Made by a program: the position numbers and the translations under genes. From positions 181,406 to 245,405 of the forward strand of contig NZ_SULJ01000006.1 of NCBI RefSeq assembly GCF_007115105.1: a DNA stretch of 64,000 bases. Direction: 5' to 3'. Below are positions 25,872 to 34,848 of the stretch, piece by piece; within the stretch, counting starts at the first letter, position 1, and each line of letters begins with the position of its first letter. The notes under the pieces are model-generated. The model was not told the origin of the DNA, did not search any database, and was given only the letters and a program-made list of their open reading frames with translations. This DNA is from Clostridium sp. HBUAS56010 (GTDB taxonomy: Bacteria; Bacillota; Clostridia; Lachnospirales; Lachnospiraceae).

Positions 25872-25900
25872 ATTTTAATACGAGGTTATGGAAATGTCAA
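25872..25900 (-). promoter_or_regulatory. sigma-A promoter of htpG
   Basis: On the minus strand TTGACA (25900-25895), 17 bases, TAAAAT (25877-25872), about 80 bases before the ATG. Confidence 0.75.
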
Positions 25901-25907
25901 TAGAAAA

Positions 25908-25934
25908 TCAGCACTCATTTTAGTTGAGTGCTGA
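25908..25934. promoter_or_regulatory. CIRCE-like HrcA operator upstream of htpG (could also end the upstream transcript)
   Basis: TCAGCACTC-N9-GAGTGCTGA differs from CIRCE (TTAGCACTC-N9-GAGTGCTAA) at one base in each arm and keeps the exact 9-base spacer. It sits just upstream of the htpG -35 box. It is followed on the minus strand by TTTTCTATT, so it may also act as the terminator of the DUF5721 gene. Confidence 0.65.
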
Positions 25935-25940
25935 TAATTC

Positions 25941-26438
25941 TTATTCTTCCACAAACGGAATCTCATTTTGTTTTAAAAACCCCCGGAATGCCTGGTCCCA
26001 TTCTTCATCAAGAGCCTTGTCCAATGTAAACACGGAGACAGATGTTCCAGTAACGCAGGTCAATACCTCTTCCTCATACCGTATATTTATGTAAAGCCCT
26101 GTTACCTGCTCTTCCATCAGCCCCACATTTCTCGATGAAAGAAACTGGCTGATCCCTTCTTTTGCCATCAGAAGAATAATCCGAAAGCTGCCTGGAAGCC
26201 GCTTTCCTTTAATAAGGGAAAAACAAAACGGTTTTATAGCCGACCAGTAAGAATAAGCTTTTAAATTCCGCTCCTCCGTCTCTTCCTGGGAGTAATATCC
26301 GTTTTTTATGGCTCCATCTATGGTAAATGTATTATAGGTAGAAATCACAGCTTCCTTAACCAGAAAGGAATCAAATACTTCTCCTACATATAATTTGGAT
26401 GCAAACGACTTAATATCTTCAATTTTCACTGCAATCAT
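25941..26438 (-). CDS. DUF5721 family protein, function unknown
   Basis: A 165-residue soluble protein that matches my memory of DUF5721, a family largely confined to Lachnospiraceae. Visible traits are MIAVKIEDIKSFASKLYVGE at the start, FDSFLVKEAVISTYNTFTID and a strongly acidic C-terminus. No catalytic motif or membrane segment is seen. It is divergent from the M18 aminopeptidase gene and upstream of htpG on the same strand. No function can be given. Confidence 0.75.
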   Translation of the reverse strand: MIAVKIEDIKSFASKLYVGEVFDSFLVKEAVISTYNTFTIDGAIKNGYYSQEETEERNLKAYSYWSAIKPFCFSLIKGKRLPGSFRIILLMAKEGISQFLSSRNVGLMEEQVTGLYINIRYEEEVLTCVTGTSVSVFTLDKALDEEWDQAFRGFLKQNEIPFVEE

Positions 26439-26510
26439 TCCATATTCTCCCTATCTTTCAACAATCTCCATTAACTATACACCGGATTCTTCCCTGCTGT
26501 CAACGGAGGA

Positions 26511-26539
26511 TTCCCATTGCATTTTTTCTGTGGTATAAT
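26511..26539 (+). promoter_or_regulatory. promoter of the M18 aminopeptidase gene
   Basis: TTCCCA (26511-26516), 17 bases, TATAAT (26534-26539), 55 bases before the ATG. Confidence 0.5.
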
Positions 26540-26594
26540 GAAAAAACAACATTTTATATGCAGGTTCTTCTGCATTTAGAAAAGAGGAAAACAC

Positions 26595-27881
26595 ATGAAT
26601 TACATCGAACAGTTAGACGCACTGATCTCTGCATCAGTTTCTCCTTATCACTGTATCATGGCAGCATCAGGCCAGCTAAAGAATGCCGGGTTTAAAGAAC
26701 TGCCACTGGCTGCCCCCTGGAACCTCCAAAAGGGAGAAGCCTACTATATTAATGTATTTGATTCCACTTTAATCGCATTCTCTGTAGGAGAGGAACTTTC
26801 TGACGCCCCCCATCTTCGGCTGGCAGCCTCCCATACGGACTGGCCCTGTCTGAAAGTAAAGCCTAACCCGGAAGTCACTTCCCTGGATTATGGAAAACTT
26901 AACGTAGAGGTCTACGGCGGTCCTCTTCTTGGTACCTGGTTTGACCGTCCCTTATCCATGGCTGGCAAAGTAACCGTTGCTGGTGATTCCCTTATGGAGC
27001 CAAAGACCTTGTTTGTTGATTTTGCGAGACCATTGCTCACCATTCCCAACCTTGCTATTCACATGAACCGCAACGCCAATGACGGAGTTGCCATCAATGC
27101 CCAGATTGATATGCTTCCCCTTCTTACCAGAATTACCGAAGAACTGGACCGGGAGAACTTCTTTCTGGAGGCACTTGCAAAAGAAGCCAATAGAAAGAGA
27201 GAAGACATTCTGGACTATGAGATCTATATCTATAACTGGGAATCAGGCAATCTGCTGGGATTGCAGGAAGAGTTTTATTCCGCTCCCCGTCTGGATAACT
27301 TAACCTCTGTACAGGCGTGTTTAAACGGCATGATAGCCAGTCCGCGCAAAGAGGGCATCCATGCCATTGCTCTTTATGATAATGAGGAGATCGGAAATCA
27401 TACCAAACAGGGAGCCGCTTCTGCCCTGGCAGACCACATTCTTGAGAAAGTATATCTATCCCTTGGTTATTCCAGAGACATCTTTCTTAATTCCCTTTTA
27501 AGCGGTTTTCTTCTTTCCATGGATGTAGCTCATGCCATCCATCCCAATCATGGGGAAAAATGCGATATTAAAAATCAGATTCTCATGGGTGACGGAGTTG
27601 CCATAAAGCTTTCTTCCAGCCAGTCCTATGCAACCGATGCCACCAGTACTGCAGTGATCGAAGGAATTCTAAGATCCGGACACATTCCCTACAAGAAATT
27701 CTCAAACCGTTCTGATGTAAGAGGTGGATCTACCCTTGGAAGCATCTCTTCCACCCTTTTAACCATGCGTACGGTTGATGTGGGAGTTCCAATCCTTGCC
27801 ATGCACTCTGCACGGGAGATCATGGGTGTCAGGGACCAGGAAGCCCTTGTCAAACTCTCAGAAGCATTTTTTAAAGCTTAA
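26595..27881 (+). CDS. apeB: M18 family aminopeptidase
   Basis: A 428-residue metallo-aminopeptidase. Metal-binding motifs are RLAASHTDWPCLKVKP (His about 82), PRLDNLTSVQACL (Asp about 235), ALYDNEEIGNHTKQGA (Glu pair about 265), SMDVAHAIHPNH (Asp about 313) and ILAMHSAREIMG near the C-terminus. It removes N-terminal, often acidic, residues from peptides in the cytoplasm. GAGG precedes the ATG. The length is normal. It is monocistronic; a GC hairpin at 27901-27936 follows but lacks a clear T-run. Confidence 0.94.
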   Translation: MNYIEQLDALISASVSPYHCIMAASGQLKNAGFKELPLAAPWNLQKGEAYYINVFDSTLIAFSVGEELSDAPHLRLAASHTDWPCLKVKPNPEVTSLDYGKLNVEVYGGPLLGTWFDRPLSMAGKVTVAGDSLMEPKTLFVDFARPLLTIPNLAIHMNRNANDGVAINAQIDMLPLLTRITEELDRENFFLEALAKEANRKREDILDYEIYIYNWESGNLLGLQEEFYSAPRLDNLTSVQACLNGMIASPRKEGIHAIALYDNEEIGNHTKQGAASALADHILEKVYLSLGYSRDIFLNSLLSGFLLSMDVAHAIHPNHGEKCDIKNQILMGDGVAIKLSSSQSYATDATSTAVIEGILRSGHIPYKKFSNRSDVRGGSTLGSISSTLLTMRTVDVGVPILAMHSAREIMGVRDQEALVKLSEAFFKA

Positions 27882-27900
27882 TCCATGTGGCAAACCAGAA

Positions 27901-27936
27901 ATGCCGCAAATCGACTTCTCCAGTCTATTTGCGGCA
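27901..27936 (+). terminator. hairpin after the aminopeptidase gene, weak terminator
   Basis: ATGCCGCAAAT pairs with ATTTGCGGCA over a 15-base loop. The downstream bases are CTCTCTGTC, so termination by this hairpin is uncertain. Confidence 0.35.
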
Positions 27937-27953
27937 CTCTCTGTCATCTACTC

Positions 27954-28181
27954 TCATCTGCTGCCTTTCATAGTCTCCGGAATTACCTCCCGGCTGGTCT
28001 CCAGGATCTCTCCGGAAGTCTTATTCCCTTCCCAGTAACGATATCCCCAGACACTGAAAGCAGTCAGAATAACAACCACAGCCACTGCAAGCAGGAATAC
28101 CATACCTCTTTGAAATGCTTCCTGCCTGCGGCTTGATCTGCGTCTGCGGCTTTTTCGCACACTTCCTGTTCTTTCCTTCAC
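27954..28181 (-). CDS. small basic membrane protein, unknown
   Basis: A predicted 75-residue protein starting at GTG. The first 25 residues are very basic (RKSRRRRSSRRQEAFQRG), followed by one membrane segment (MVFLLAVAVVVILTAFSVWG) and a short outside tail. It begins 27 bases after the PpiC lipoprotein gene on the same strand, so co-transcription is likely. The ribosome site is weak and there is no recognised family, so the gene is plausible rather than certain. Confidence 0.5.
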   Translation of the reverse strand: MKERTGSVRKSRRRRSSRRQEAFQRGMVFLLAVAVVVILTAFSVWGYRYWEGNKTSGEILETSREVIPETMKGSR

Positions 28182-28208
28182 TGGCGCTGTCCTGACCTTT
28201 CCTTTTTA

Positions 28209-29174
28209 TCAATCGTTAAAATATTTCCTGTATATTTCAAAAAAGTCCGTAGTAGTGGTCTTGTCCTCTTTGGAAAACTGAATATCCTTCCATATCTCAT
28301 TGCTGAATGTGACTGGATTTTTTTCTTTAAACTCCGTGTAAATCTGATCAAAGGCTTCTTTCTTCCTTTTTTTGTATAAACCGGACTTTCGTTCCTGGGT
28401 TGCTGTCTCATCATAATCATTGACACATTTTAAAATGTAATACTTGCCGCCCTCTTCCACCACCGGACTGATCTCTCCTGTCTGAAGATGGAAAGCTGCA
28501 TCTTCATAAGCACCAGGATTCTCTCCTCTGCCTATATGCCGCTCCACGGTTGACTCTTGGGAATACTCTCTGGCAAGTGCGGAGAAATCCTCTCCTTGTG
28601 CTGTTAATCTCTCATGCAGCTCTGCAGCTTTTGCCTGATCAGCGAGAACGATCTGATCCACAGTAATCACCTTTGCTTCGCTGTCGCTGATTTCAAGATT
28701 CATATCTTTCGTCAGCTCATTGACCACCTTATTGGACAGCAGATATTCTTCATACATGGTCCGCACATCGTCTTTGGTTGCTTTCATATAGGAAAGATCC
28801 TCTTTCGTCAGTGAACCAAAGTATTCCTCAGAGGCTTTGCGCACCTCTTCTTTTTCCGCACCTGTTAACGTTACTCCCCTGTCCTTTGCCAGTAAATTCA
28901 ATCGCTTCATTTCATGAAGGAATTCTTTTACCTGTTCTAAAAGATAAGTTTCAAACTTCTGATTCCCCGGCAGGTCCACGCCCCAGATCTGATTGGTATA
29001 AATCTTCTGATACCGGTTTCTTTCCGTTGCTACAATAATCATGGACTGGGGTAAGGTGTATGCCTTTGTCTCCGTAATCTCTGATACAATTGGAATCTCA
29101 GCCCTGCACCCGGCAAGGAACAGCGTAAGCACCGCAGATACCAATAAGAGTTTTCGTCTTGTCCAAGCTTTCAC
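28209..29174 (-). CDS. PpiC/parvulin-type peptidyl-prolyl isomerase lipoprotein (PrsA-like)
   Basis: A 321-residue exported lipoprotein. The signal peptide ends in the lipobox LTLFLAGC (Cys22). A parvulin domain lies at about residues 170-260, with ITVDQIVLADQAKAAELHER, LAREYSQESTVERHIGRGE and AAFHLQTGEISPVVEEGGKY. It likely helps fold secreted proteins at the outer face of the membrane. It starts at GTG 29174 with GAGGG upstream. It follows the HAD phosphatase gene by 19 bases, so maf, the phosphatase, this gene and the small membrane protein may form one operon. Confidence 0.9.
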   Translation of the reverse strand: MKAWTRRKLLLVSAVLTLFLAGCRAEIPIVSEITETKAYTLPQSMIIVATERNRYQKIYTNQIWGVDLPGNQKFETYLLEQVKEFLHEMKRLNLLAKDRGVTLTGAEKEEVRKASEEYFGSLTKEDLSYMKATKDDVRTMYEEYLLSNKVVNELTKDMNLEISDSEAKVITVDQIVLADQAKAAELHERLTAQGEDFSALAREYSQESTVERHIGRGENPGAYEDAAFHLQTGEISPVVEEGGKYYILKCVNDYDETATQERKSGLYKKRKKEAFDQIYTEFKEKNPVTFSNEIWKDIQFSKEDKTTTTDFFEIYRKYFND

Positions 29175-29193
29175 AAACTTCCCTCTTTTCCAG

Positions 29194-29979
29194 CTATAAA
29201 AGCAGCTTCAGTATTTTTAAGACTCCATCATTCACATTGTCATCTGTCTGAAATCTTGCGGCAGCCTTTACCTCTTTCCTGGCATTGCCAACTGCAAAAC
29301 TGTAATATGCCTGATTTAACATCTCAATATCATTCAACTGGTCACCAAACGTCATGGTCTCTTCCGGTTTAATACCAAGGCTGTCCTGAAGAAGTCTGAC
29401 TGCCTCTCCCTTATTAACCCCAGGACGCATGCAGTCCATCCACATATCACCTGCAATGGTGATCTTTAACCTGCTGGCAAATGCCTCCTGCAGATCCCTT
29501 GTGTGGGATTCCACCTGGGTTTTGCGATAAACAGAAACTTTAATAAACTGGGAGTCCACTTTTGTCAAATCTTCCACCTGTTTTACATGAAATTTATATC
29601 CGTGAATCAGCCAGTCTAAAAATCCCTGGTCTTTGGTCTCTAAATACACCACCTCAGGACCGCTTATCATAACCTCCAGCTCTTCCCTTTTCCGAACCTC
29701 ACGGACCATGTCCATGACAGTTTCGTGATCAATGGGATTGAGAAAAAGATTTCTTCCGTGGCATCCAACATAAGCTCCATTATCAGACAAATAAAAGATC
29801 TTTTCTTTTATAGGATTAAAGATTGATTCGATACTTGCATACTGACGTCCGCTGGCGGCAGCAAACTGAATTCCTTTTTTTCTGAGTTTTAACACCACTT
29901 CAAGTAATTCCGGATTCAATTCATTATTCCCGTCTGGCACCAGAGTCCCATCAATATCCGACGCAATCAGTTTAATCAT
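29194..29979 (-). CDS. HAD superfamily phosphatase, Cof/YidA type
   Basis: A 261-residue HAD hydrolase. Motif I is IASDIDGTLVPDG (nucleophile Asp8), motif II FAAASGRQYASIES, motif III a lysine in MRPGVNKGEAV, and motif IV MTFGDQLNDIEML. The large C2B cap of the Cof type lies between motifs II and III. Such enzymes dephosphorylate sugar phosphates or flavin and pyridoxal phosphates; the true substrate is not predictable. Its ATG overlaps the end of maf by 4 bases, so translation is coupled. Confidence 0.93.
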   Translation of the reverse strand: MIKLIASDIDGTLVPDGNNELNPELLEVVLKLRKKGIQFAAASGRQYASIESIFNPIKEKIFYLSDNGAYVGCHGRNLFLNPIDHETVMDMVREVRKREELEVMISGPEVVYLETKDQGFLDWLIHGYKFHVKQVEDLTKVDSQFIKVSVYRKTQVESHTRDLQEAFASRLKITIAGDMWMDCMRPGVNKGEAVRLLQDSLGIKPEETMTFGDQLNDIEMLNQAYYSFAVGNARKEVKAAARFQTDDNVNDGVLKILKLLL

Positions 29980-30578
29980 TCCATTTCCTCCTGTTCAAAC
30001 AACTGCTTTATCTCCTGGTAAATTCTTCCTACAGGCAATCCTACTACATTGGTATAGTCTCCGTCAATCCCTTTAATAAAAGCCGCAAAACTTCCCTGTA
30101 TTCCATAAGCTCCGGCTTTGTCCATCGGATCTTCCCCTGCTGCATAGGCACTTATCTCGTTCTCCGACATGGGATAGACACTGACATCTGTCTTTTCCAC
30201 AAAGGACCTTACTATTCTGCCCTGTTTTCCACAATAAATGAGGGTGACACCTGTATAAACCTGATGAACCCTTCCCTGGAGCATGGAAATCATCTGGTAC
30301 GCTTCCTCATGACTGCCTGGCTTCCCAAGAATCTGTCCTTTGGCAGAAACTACGGTATCTGCACCAATCACACAGCTTCCCTCAGCCTGATGGGAAGCCA
30401 CATCCATCGCCTTTTGACAGGATAATTCCCGGACCACCTCTTCCGGCACCTTTGATGTAATCACTTCTTCTATGGTGCTGGGTTCAATGACCGGAACAAT
30501 TCCAATCTGAGCCAAAAGCTCTTTTCTTCTTGGAGATGCCGAAGCCAGCACAAGTTTTTTTATCTTTTCCATAAACAT
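29976..30578 (-). CDS. maf: Maf family nucleotide pyrophosphatase
   Basis: A 200-residue Maf protein. The family start KLVLASASPRRKELLAQIG and CVIGADTVVSAKGQILGKP are present, as is GAYGIQGSFAAFIKGIDGDY. Maf proteins hydrolyse dTTP, UTP and modified nucleotides to monophosphates and affect septum formation. Length is usual for the family. The start could be ATG 30578 or the internal ATG two codons later. It leads the maf-HAD-PpiC run; a small GC hairpin at 30605-30628 separates it from the next upstream gene. Confidence 0.94.
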   Translation of the reverse strand: MFMEKIKKLVLASASPRRKELLAQIGIVPVIEPSTIEEVITSKVPEEVVRELSCQKAMDVASHQAEGSCVIGADTVVSAKGQILGKPGSHEEAYQMISMLQGRVHQVYTGVTLIYCGKQGRIVRSFVEKTDVSVYPMSENEISAYAAGEDPMDKAGAYGIQGSFAAFIKGIDGDYTNVVGLPVGRIYQEIKQLFEQEEME

Positions 30579-30604
30579 TCTCCTGTTTTAGACGTACAAA
30601 TAAG

Positions 30605-30628
30605 CGGGACCCGAATCGAATCCCGCCA
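30605..30628 (-). terminator. GC hairpin between the CmpB-like gene and maf, weak terminator
   Basis: GCGGGA pairs with TCCCGC around an 11-base loop that includes ATTCGATTCGG. Only TTATTTG follows on the minus strand. Confidence 0.45.
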
Positions 30629-30632
30629 TTCA

Positions 30633-31196
30633 TCAATATACTTTAAGACGACCAATCATTGTTGCATCATCTTCATCACACCCTGACTTTAATTGCAGCC
30701 TCATGGTATAAATAAAATCAGCTATGTAAAAAATCAAAAGACTCAGTGCCACCATCCGCTCCAGATGCTCAGGAACAATAAAAGACATCTGACTTACAAA
30801 TCCATTTAAGTACCGGAAAAAAAAGATTCCTAAAAATCCCCACGCAATGCTGCTCTCCAGACAGATAATGCCTTTATAATTAAATGCTTTTCTGCTGTAA
30901 TCCCACCAGAAAGAACCAAAGAGCTTAATCATCATGCGGGCAGTTACCAATTCCATAAAGGTTGCCATCATCATTGATGCAAAATAAAGAAAGACCAGAT
31001 TGTCTGAAAGAGGTTTTAATAAAATCGACGCTCCTACAGCTCCAAATCCATATATAATGCAGAATGGTCCGTGTCCAAATCCACGATTGATCACAAGCTT
31101 TTTATTCTCATAACTGAGTACAACACATTCCAGTAAATACCCAAGAAAACTAAACAGGAAAAAGCATATGATCCTATGATAAACAGACATACCCAT
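30633..31196 (-). CDS. CmpB-like (ABC_trans_CmpB, PF06541) integral membrane protein
   Basis: A 187-residue membrane protein with about five hydrophobic segments. The motifs FFLFSFLGYLLECVVLSYEN, INRGFGHGPFCIIYGFGAVG and WWDYSRKAFNYKGIICLESS are typical of the PF06541 family. Despite the family name no transport role is proven. Single gene with a leader of about 100 bases upstream in which I see no clear signal. Confidence 0.85.
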   Translation of the reverse strand: MGMSVYHRIICFFLFSFLGYLLECVVLSYENKKLVINRGFGHGPFCIIYGFGAVGASILLKPLSDNLVFLYFASMMMATFMELVTARMMIKLFGSFWWDYSRKAFNYKGIICLESSIAWGFLGIFFFRYLNGFVSQMSFIVPEHLERMVALSLLIFYIADFIYTMRLQLKSGCDEDDATMIGRLKVY

Positions 31197-31301
31197 TTTA
31201 CCTCCAAATTTGACAATTTTTGAACTTGTTAAAGTATAATATGGATATCTTAAGAAATCAAGGACTATTTTCTTACGATTCGTGGAAACATTTCTTTTAA
31301 A

Positions 31302-31760
31302 TTAATAATATTGCCCCATAAAAACTGCGAGCAGAATTCCAAGAATCGCTCCTGCAGCAACCTGCAATGGAGTGTGTCCCACATATTCCTTCAATGTCTC
31401 CTGAATCATCTCTCCTTTTAATTTTAAAGGGTTTTCCATTAATATGCTGTTTAACAGCTTTGCCTGTCTTCCGGTCTCCCTTCTGACTCCCATGGCATCA
31501 TACATGACAATCATGGACAAAACAAAACAAACCGCAAATTCAAAAGAACCGGCACCATAGCGGTAACTGGCGGCGGTTGTAAGTGCACATACCGTTGAGG
31601 AGTGGGAGCTGGGCATTCCTCCTGATCCCACAAGCCTCTCCGGATTAAAATTCCTGTTAAGGGCCAGATCTATGAGAGTCTTTAACACCTGGGCTACCAT
31701 CCACCCGGCAATCGCACTCATTAAAACCTGATTTCCAAGTATATCATCCCAATATTTCAT
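31302..31760 (-). CDS. divergent PAP2 family membrane protein (DUF212)
   Basis: A 152-residue membrane protein of the DUF212 family, distantly related to acid phosphatase/haloperoxidases. The signature RLVGSGGMPSSHSSTVCALT is present, along with VMYDAMGVRRETGRQAKLLN. ATG 31760 has GGAGG upstream; a 12-residue extension to 31796 would overlap the HD-domain gene and is not supported. Substrate unknown. It follows the HD-domain gene by 13 bases and is probably co-transcribed with it and glgA. Confidence 0.9.
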   Translation of the reverse strand: MKYWDDILGNQVLMSAIAGWMVAQVLKTLIDLALNRNFNPERLVGSGGMPSSHSSTVCALTTAASYRYGAGSFEFAVCFVLSMIVMYDAMGVRRETGRQAKLLNSILMENPLKLKGEMIQETLKEYVGHTPLQVAAGAILGILLAVFMGQYY

Positions 31761-31773
31761 GGTTTCCTCCATC

Positions 31774-32343
31774 TTATGCAGCGCTTTTCCAGCCAAAGCC
31801 GAACATAATCCAACGTTTTAATCTGGACACCGTTTCAATCAGACCGCAGAACTTATCGGAATAAACAATAATCATTCCTTCCCTGCTCTTAGGCGGTATG
31901 GGAGTCAGCGGCCACATATGGCGCAGGATCATATCTTTTTCTTTTTCTGTTAATTCAAAGTGTATGACTGCATTGTTCAATGCTGTTCTTGGATGAGTGA
32001 AACCATGAAAATGTTTCCCGGTCTCTTTGGCATGGGTATGCCAGTCATACAAAAACAAATCATGAAGAAGACCAGCTCTGGCAACCTGACGGTAATCCAG
32101 CCCCAATCTTCTGCAGATGCAGTAACTCATATAAGATACCTTAATGCAATGGGCTTTGCAGGTAGTATCTCCATGCTGCATAAACTTATCCATAGACAGG
32201 AATACGGGATGATCAATAATACCTTTTACGCAATCCATGTATACCGGATCTTCACTATAATATTCCCGTTCTGCCCAGGAAGAATCTTCTGCCCATCTGA
32301 TTGCTTCTTTTTTCTCTTCCTGGGTAATACGCACTTTTTTCAT
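31774..32343 (-). CDS. HD domain phosphohydrolase
   Basis: A protein of about 189 residues with an HD metal-binding core: CKAHCIKVSYMSYCICRRLG, ARAGLLHDLFLYDW (the HD pair) and HGFTHPRTALNNA. The downstream LRHMWPLTPIPPKSREGMII stretch is typical of a clostridial subgroup. HD proteins hydrolyse phosphate esters, often nucleotides; the substrate here is unknown. The start is uncertain: ATG 32343 (MKKVRITQEEK) avoids a 35-base overlap with glgA that the ATG at 32415 would need, but both have weak ribosome sites. Confidence 0.85.
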   Translation of the reverse strand: MKKVRITQEEKKEAIRWAEDSSWAEREYYSEDPVYMDCVKGIIDHPVFLSMDKFMQHGDTTCKAHCIKVSYMSYCICRRLGLDYRQVARAGLLHDLFLYDWHTHAKETGKHFHGFTHPRTALNNAVIHFELTEKEKDMILRHMWPLTPIPPKSREGMIIVYSDKFCGLIETVSRLKRWIMFGFGWKSAA

Positions 32344-32380
32344 TCTTATTCCATCGTCTCTTTTCTGTAATATCGGCATT

Positions 32381-33826
32381 TCAGCAGCCGGTGATCCAAT
32401 CATAAAGTTCTTCATATCTCATAGCTGAAGTCTTCCAGGAAAAATCCTTTTCCATACCCCGGCGGATAAGTTTCCTCCACTCTTTGCCGTTATCGTAATA
32501 GATGCGCTGGGCATATCGAAGGATCCCAAGCATCTCATGGGCGTTATAATTAGAAAAGGAAAATCCGGTTCCAGTACCCTCATATTCATTATACGGTTCA
32601 ACGGTGTCTTTTAAACCGCCGGTTTCCCGCACAATGGGGACGGCACCATAGCGCAGAGCCATCAACTGGCTTAATCCGCATGGTTCAAACAAAGAGGGCA
32701 TCAAAAACGCATCACAGGCAGCGTAGACTTTATGGGAAACAGCCTCAGAATAATATATGTTGGCTGAAACCTTGTCGGGATACTTCCACGCATAATGGCG
32801 GAACATATTCTCATAACGCTCTTCTCCTGTACCCAGCACCACCAGTTGTATCTGGTCCTGGCATAGTTCATCGAGGACACACTGGATCAGATCCAGTCCT
32901 TTCTGATCCGTCAGTCTGGAAACCACTCCAATCATAAAAACAGTCTCAGACTGGCATAAACCAAGCTCTTTTTGAAGAGCCAGTTTATTCTTTTTCTTCT
33001 TCTCCTGGAAATTCAAAGCATTATAACACTCTGCTATCCAGGAATCAGTATCCGGATCAAATTCCTCATAATCAATGCCGTTTAATATGCCCCGGAGACT
33101 GCCTGCCCTGGCACGCATCAGACCGTCTAAGCCTTCTCCGTAAAAGGGCATCTTAATCTCCTCTGCATAGGTGTTGCTGACCGTTGTAACGGCATCTGCG
33201 TAAACGATGCCTCCTTTTAATAAATTTCCGTCTTTATATGCCTCTAATTTGTCCGGAGTAAAATAATAATCCGGCAGGCAGGTAAGCCTTTGTATGGTCT
33301 TCACATCCCATACTCCCTGGAACTTTAGATTATGAATCGTAATAACCGATTTCATATTGCGGAAAAAATCTCCTTCATGAAAACGATCTTTTAACAGAAC
33401 AGGAATAAGTGCAGTCTGCCAGTCATGGCAGTGTATCACGTCCGGCTGAAATCCAATTACCGGCAGTGAGGATAAAGCTGCTCTGGAAAAAAAGCAGAAC
33501 TTCTCCAGATCATAAAACGAATCTCCGTAAGGTCTGGAGCCGTTATAATAACTTTCATTATCAATGAAATAAAAAGTGATACCTTCATATACATACTGAA
33601 GAATTCCCACATATCTGCTCTGATCCAGGTAATCCATATAAAAGTGATTTACATAGGTCATCTGGTCTCTCAGTTCTTCTTTGATACACAGATATTTGGG
33701 AATCATGACTCTCACATCAAACAATTCTTTCTTAAAACACTTAGGAAGGGAACCCACTACGTCGGCAAGACCTCCTGTTTTGACAAAAGGCACTGCTTCC
33801 GATGCAACGAAAAGTATCTTCTTCAT
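32381..33826 (-). CDS. glgA: glycogen synthase, ADP-glucose dependent
   Basis: A 481-residue GT5 enzyme. The ADP-glucose loop KTGGLADVVGSLPKCF is near residue 15. Other motifs are HCHDWQTALIPVLL, VITIHNLKFQGVWD, GIDYEEFDPDTD and the donor-binding stretch MPSLFEPCGLSQLMALRYGA. It elongates alpha-1,4-glucan in the cytoplasm. Length is normal. No glgC, glgD, glgB or glgP is near, so it is separated from a usual glycogen operon; HD-domain and DUF212 genes follow it. Confidence 0.96.
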   Translation of the reverse strand: MKKILFVASEAVPFVKTGGLADVVGSLPKCFKKELFDVRVMIPKYLCIKEELRDQMTYVNHFYMDYLDQSRYVGILQYVYEGITFYFIDNESYYNGSRPYGDSFYDLEKFCFFSRAALSSLPVIGFQPDVIHCHDWQTALIPVLLKDRFHEGDFFRNMKSVITIHNLKFQGVWDVKTIQRLTCLPDYYFTPDKLEAYKDGNLLKGGIVYADAVTTVSNTYAEEIKMPFYGEGLDGLMRARAGSLRGILNGIDYEEFDPDTDSWIAECYNALNFQEKKKKNKLALQKELGLCQSETVFMIGVVSRLTDQKGLDLIQCVLDELCQDQIQLVVLGTGEERYENMFRHYAWKYPDKVSANIYYSEAVSHKVYAACDAFLMPSLFEPCGLSQLMALRYGAVPIVRETGGLKDTVEPYNEYEGTGTGFSFSNYNAHEMLGILRYAQRIYYDNGKEWRKLIRRGMEKDFSWKTSAMRYEELYDWITGC

Positions 33827-33893
33827 CCAAAAACCTCCCTTATCCTTTACGCCAAAAAGGCAACTCTGTTACGTTATAGTATACTTCATTTTT

Positions 33894-33919
33894 AAAAAAT
33901 AAGGAAGTCTCTTTCCTTT
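33894..33919 (-). terminator. intrinsic terminator after spo0A
   Basis: On the minus strand AAGGAAAGAGACTTCCTT is a short stem followed by ATTTTTT. It lies 15 bases past the spo0A stop. Confidence 0.6.
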
Positions 33920-33933
33920 ATATTTAAGAAAAT

Positions 33934-34740
33934 TTAGGAAAGTTTTTTATAATCCAGTCTGATTTTATCAGCAATTAATGCAATAAATTCTGAATTTGTC
34001 GGTTTTCCTTTCCCAGTGCTTACGGTATAACCAAACAATTCATTAATTGTATCCATCTTGCCTCTGCTCCATGCAACTTCAATGGCATGACGAATGGCGC
34101 GTTCCACACGGCTTGGCGTGGTCTGATGCTTCTTGGCAATAGAAGGATAAAGTATTTTAGTGACAGAAGTAAGCATCTCCTGATCCTGAACGGAGATCAC
34201 AATGGCATCACGAAGGTACTGATACCCTTTGATGTGAGCAGGAATTCCAATCTCGTGGAGCATCTGTGTTACATCATTTTCTAAGTTCTGCTCCATATAT
34301 TCTGTTTTATTGACATAAGGCTTCACCTTTTTCATCCCCTGTAAACTGGGAACCTTTGTCTTTCTCTGTCCCACTCTTCGTACCTTATCGACGATAATCT
34401 CTTTATTGAATGGTTTCATTATGTAGTAATTTGCCCCCATACGGAATGCGTCTTCGGTAATATTCTCGCTTCCTGCCGCAGTTACCATGATAAACGACGG
34501 GATTTTTGTAACAGAACCATTGCCTCTGACACGTTCCATCACCGTTATTCCGTCCATTCTCGGCATTATTACATCCAATAAGACAACATCGGGATTTGTT
34601 TTGAGTATCATGTTATAAGCGTCCTCGCCATTATCTGCTCTTCCTACAACATGAAAATCCTCCTCTCCCTCCAGTATATCATTCAGCAGATTTAAGGTCT
34701 GCAGGTTATCATCCGCAATCGCAATACTGATTTCTGACAT
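33934..34740 (-). CDS. spo0A: sporulation master regulator Spo0A
   Basis: A 268-residue response regulator. The receiver domain (1-125) has [19 protein letters not shown] (phosphorylated Asp56) and an invariant lysine in [10 protein letters not shown]. The C-terminal DNA-binding domain (from about 155) contains the family-diagnostic [20 protein letters not shown] and [16 protein letters not shown]. When phosphorylated it binds 0A boxes and starts sporulation. AGGAGGAG precedes the ATG. It follows spoIVB, as in most Firmicutes, and a 0A box sits in its own promoter region. Confidence 0.98.
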   Translation of the reverse strand: MSEISIAIADDNLQTLNLLNDILEGEEDFHVVGRADNGEDAYNMILKTNPDVVLLDVIMPRMDGITVMERVRGNGSVTKIPSFIMVTAAGSENITEDAFRMGANYYIMKPFNKEIIVDKVRRVGQRKTKVPSLQGMKKVKPYVNKTEYMEQNLENDVTQMLHEIGIPAHIKGYQYLRDAIVISVQDQEMLTSVTKILYPSIAKKHQTTPSRVERAIRHAIEVAWSRGKMDTINELFGYTVSTGKGKPTNSEFIALIADKIRLDYKKLS

Positions 34741-34793
34741 ATAGATACTCTCCTCCTGATTCTTAGATATAAAAATAAAACTAGTGTATAGCC

Positions 34794-34848
34794 ATTATAA
34801 TCTTGCCTCAGCTTATGCCGCAATGGGATTCTATCGCATGATTCGACA
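34794..34848 (-). promoter_or_regulatory. spo0A promoter with upstream 0A box
   Basis: On the minus strand TTGCGG (34823-34818), 18 bases, TATAAT (34799-34794). A perfect 0A box TGTCGAA lies at 34848-34842, upstream of the -35, which fits autoregulation. The remaining 360 bases up to the spoIVB terminator hold only AT-rich DNA with weak promoter-like sequence; no gene was recognised. Confidence 0.6.
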
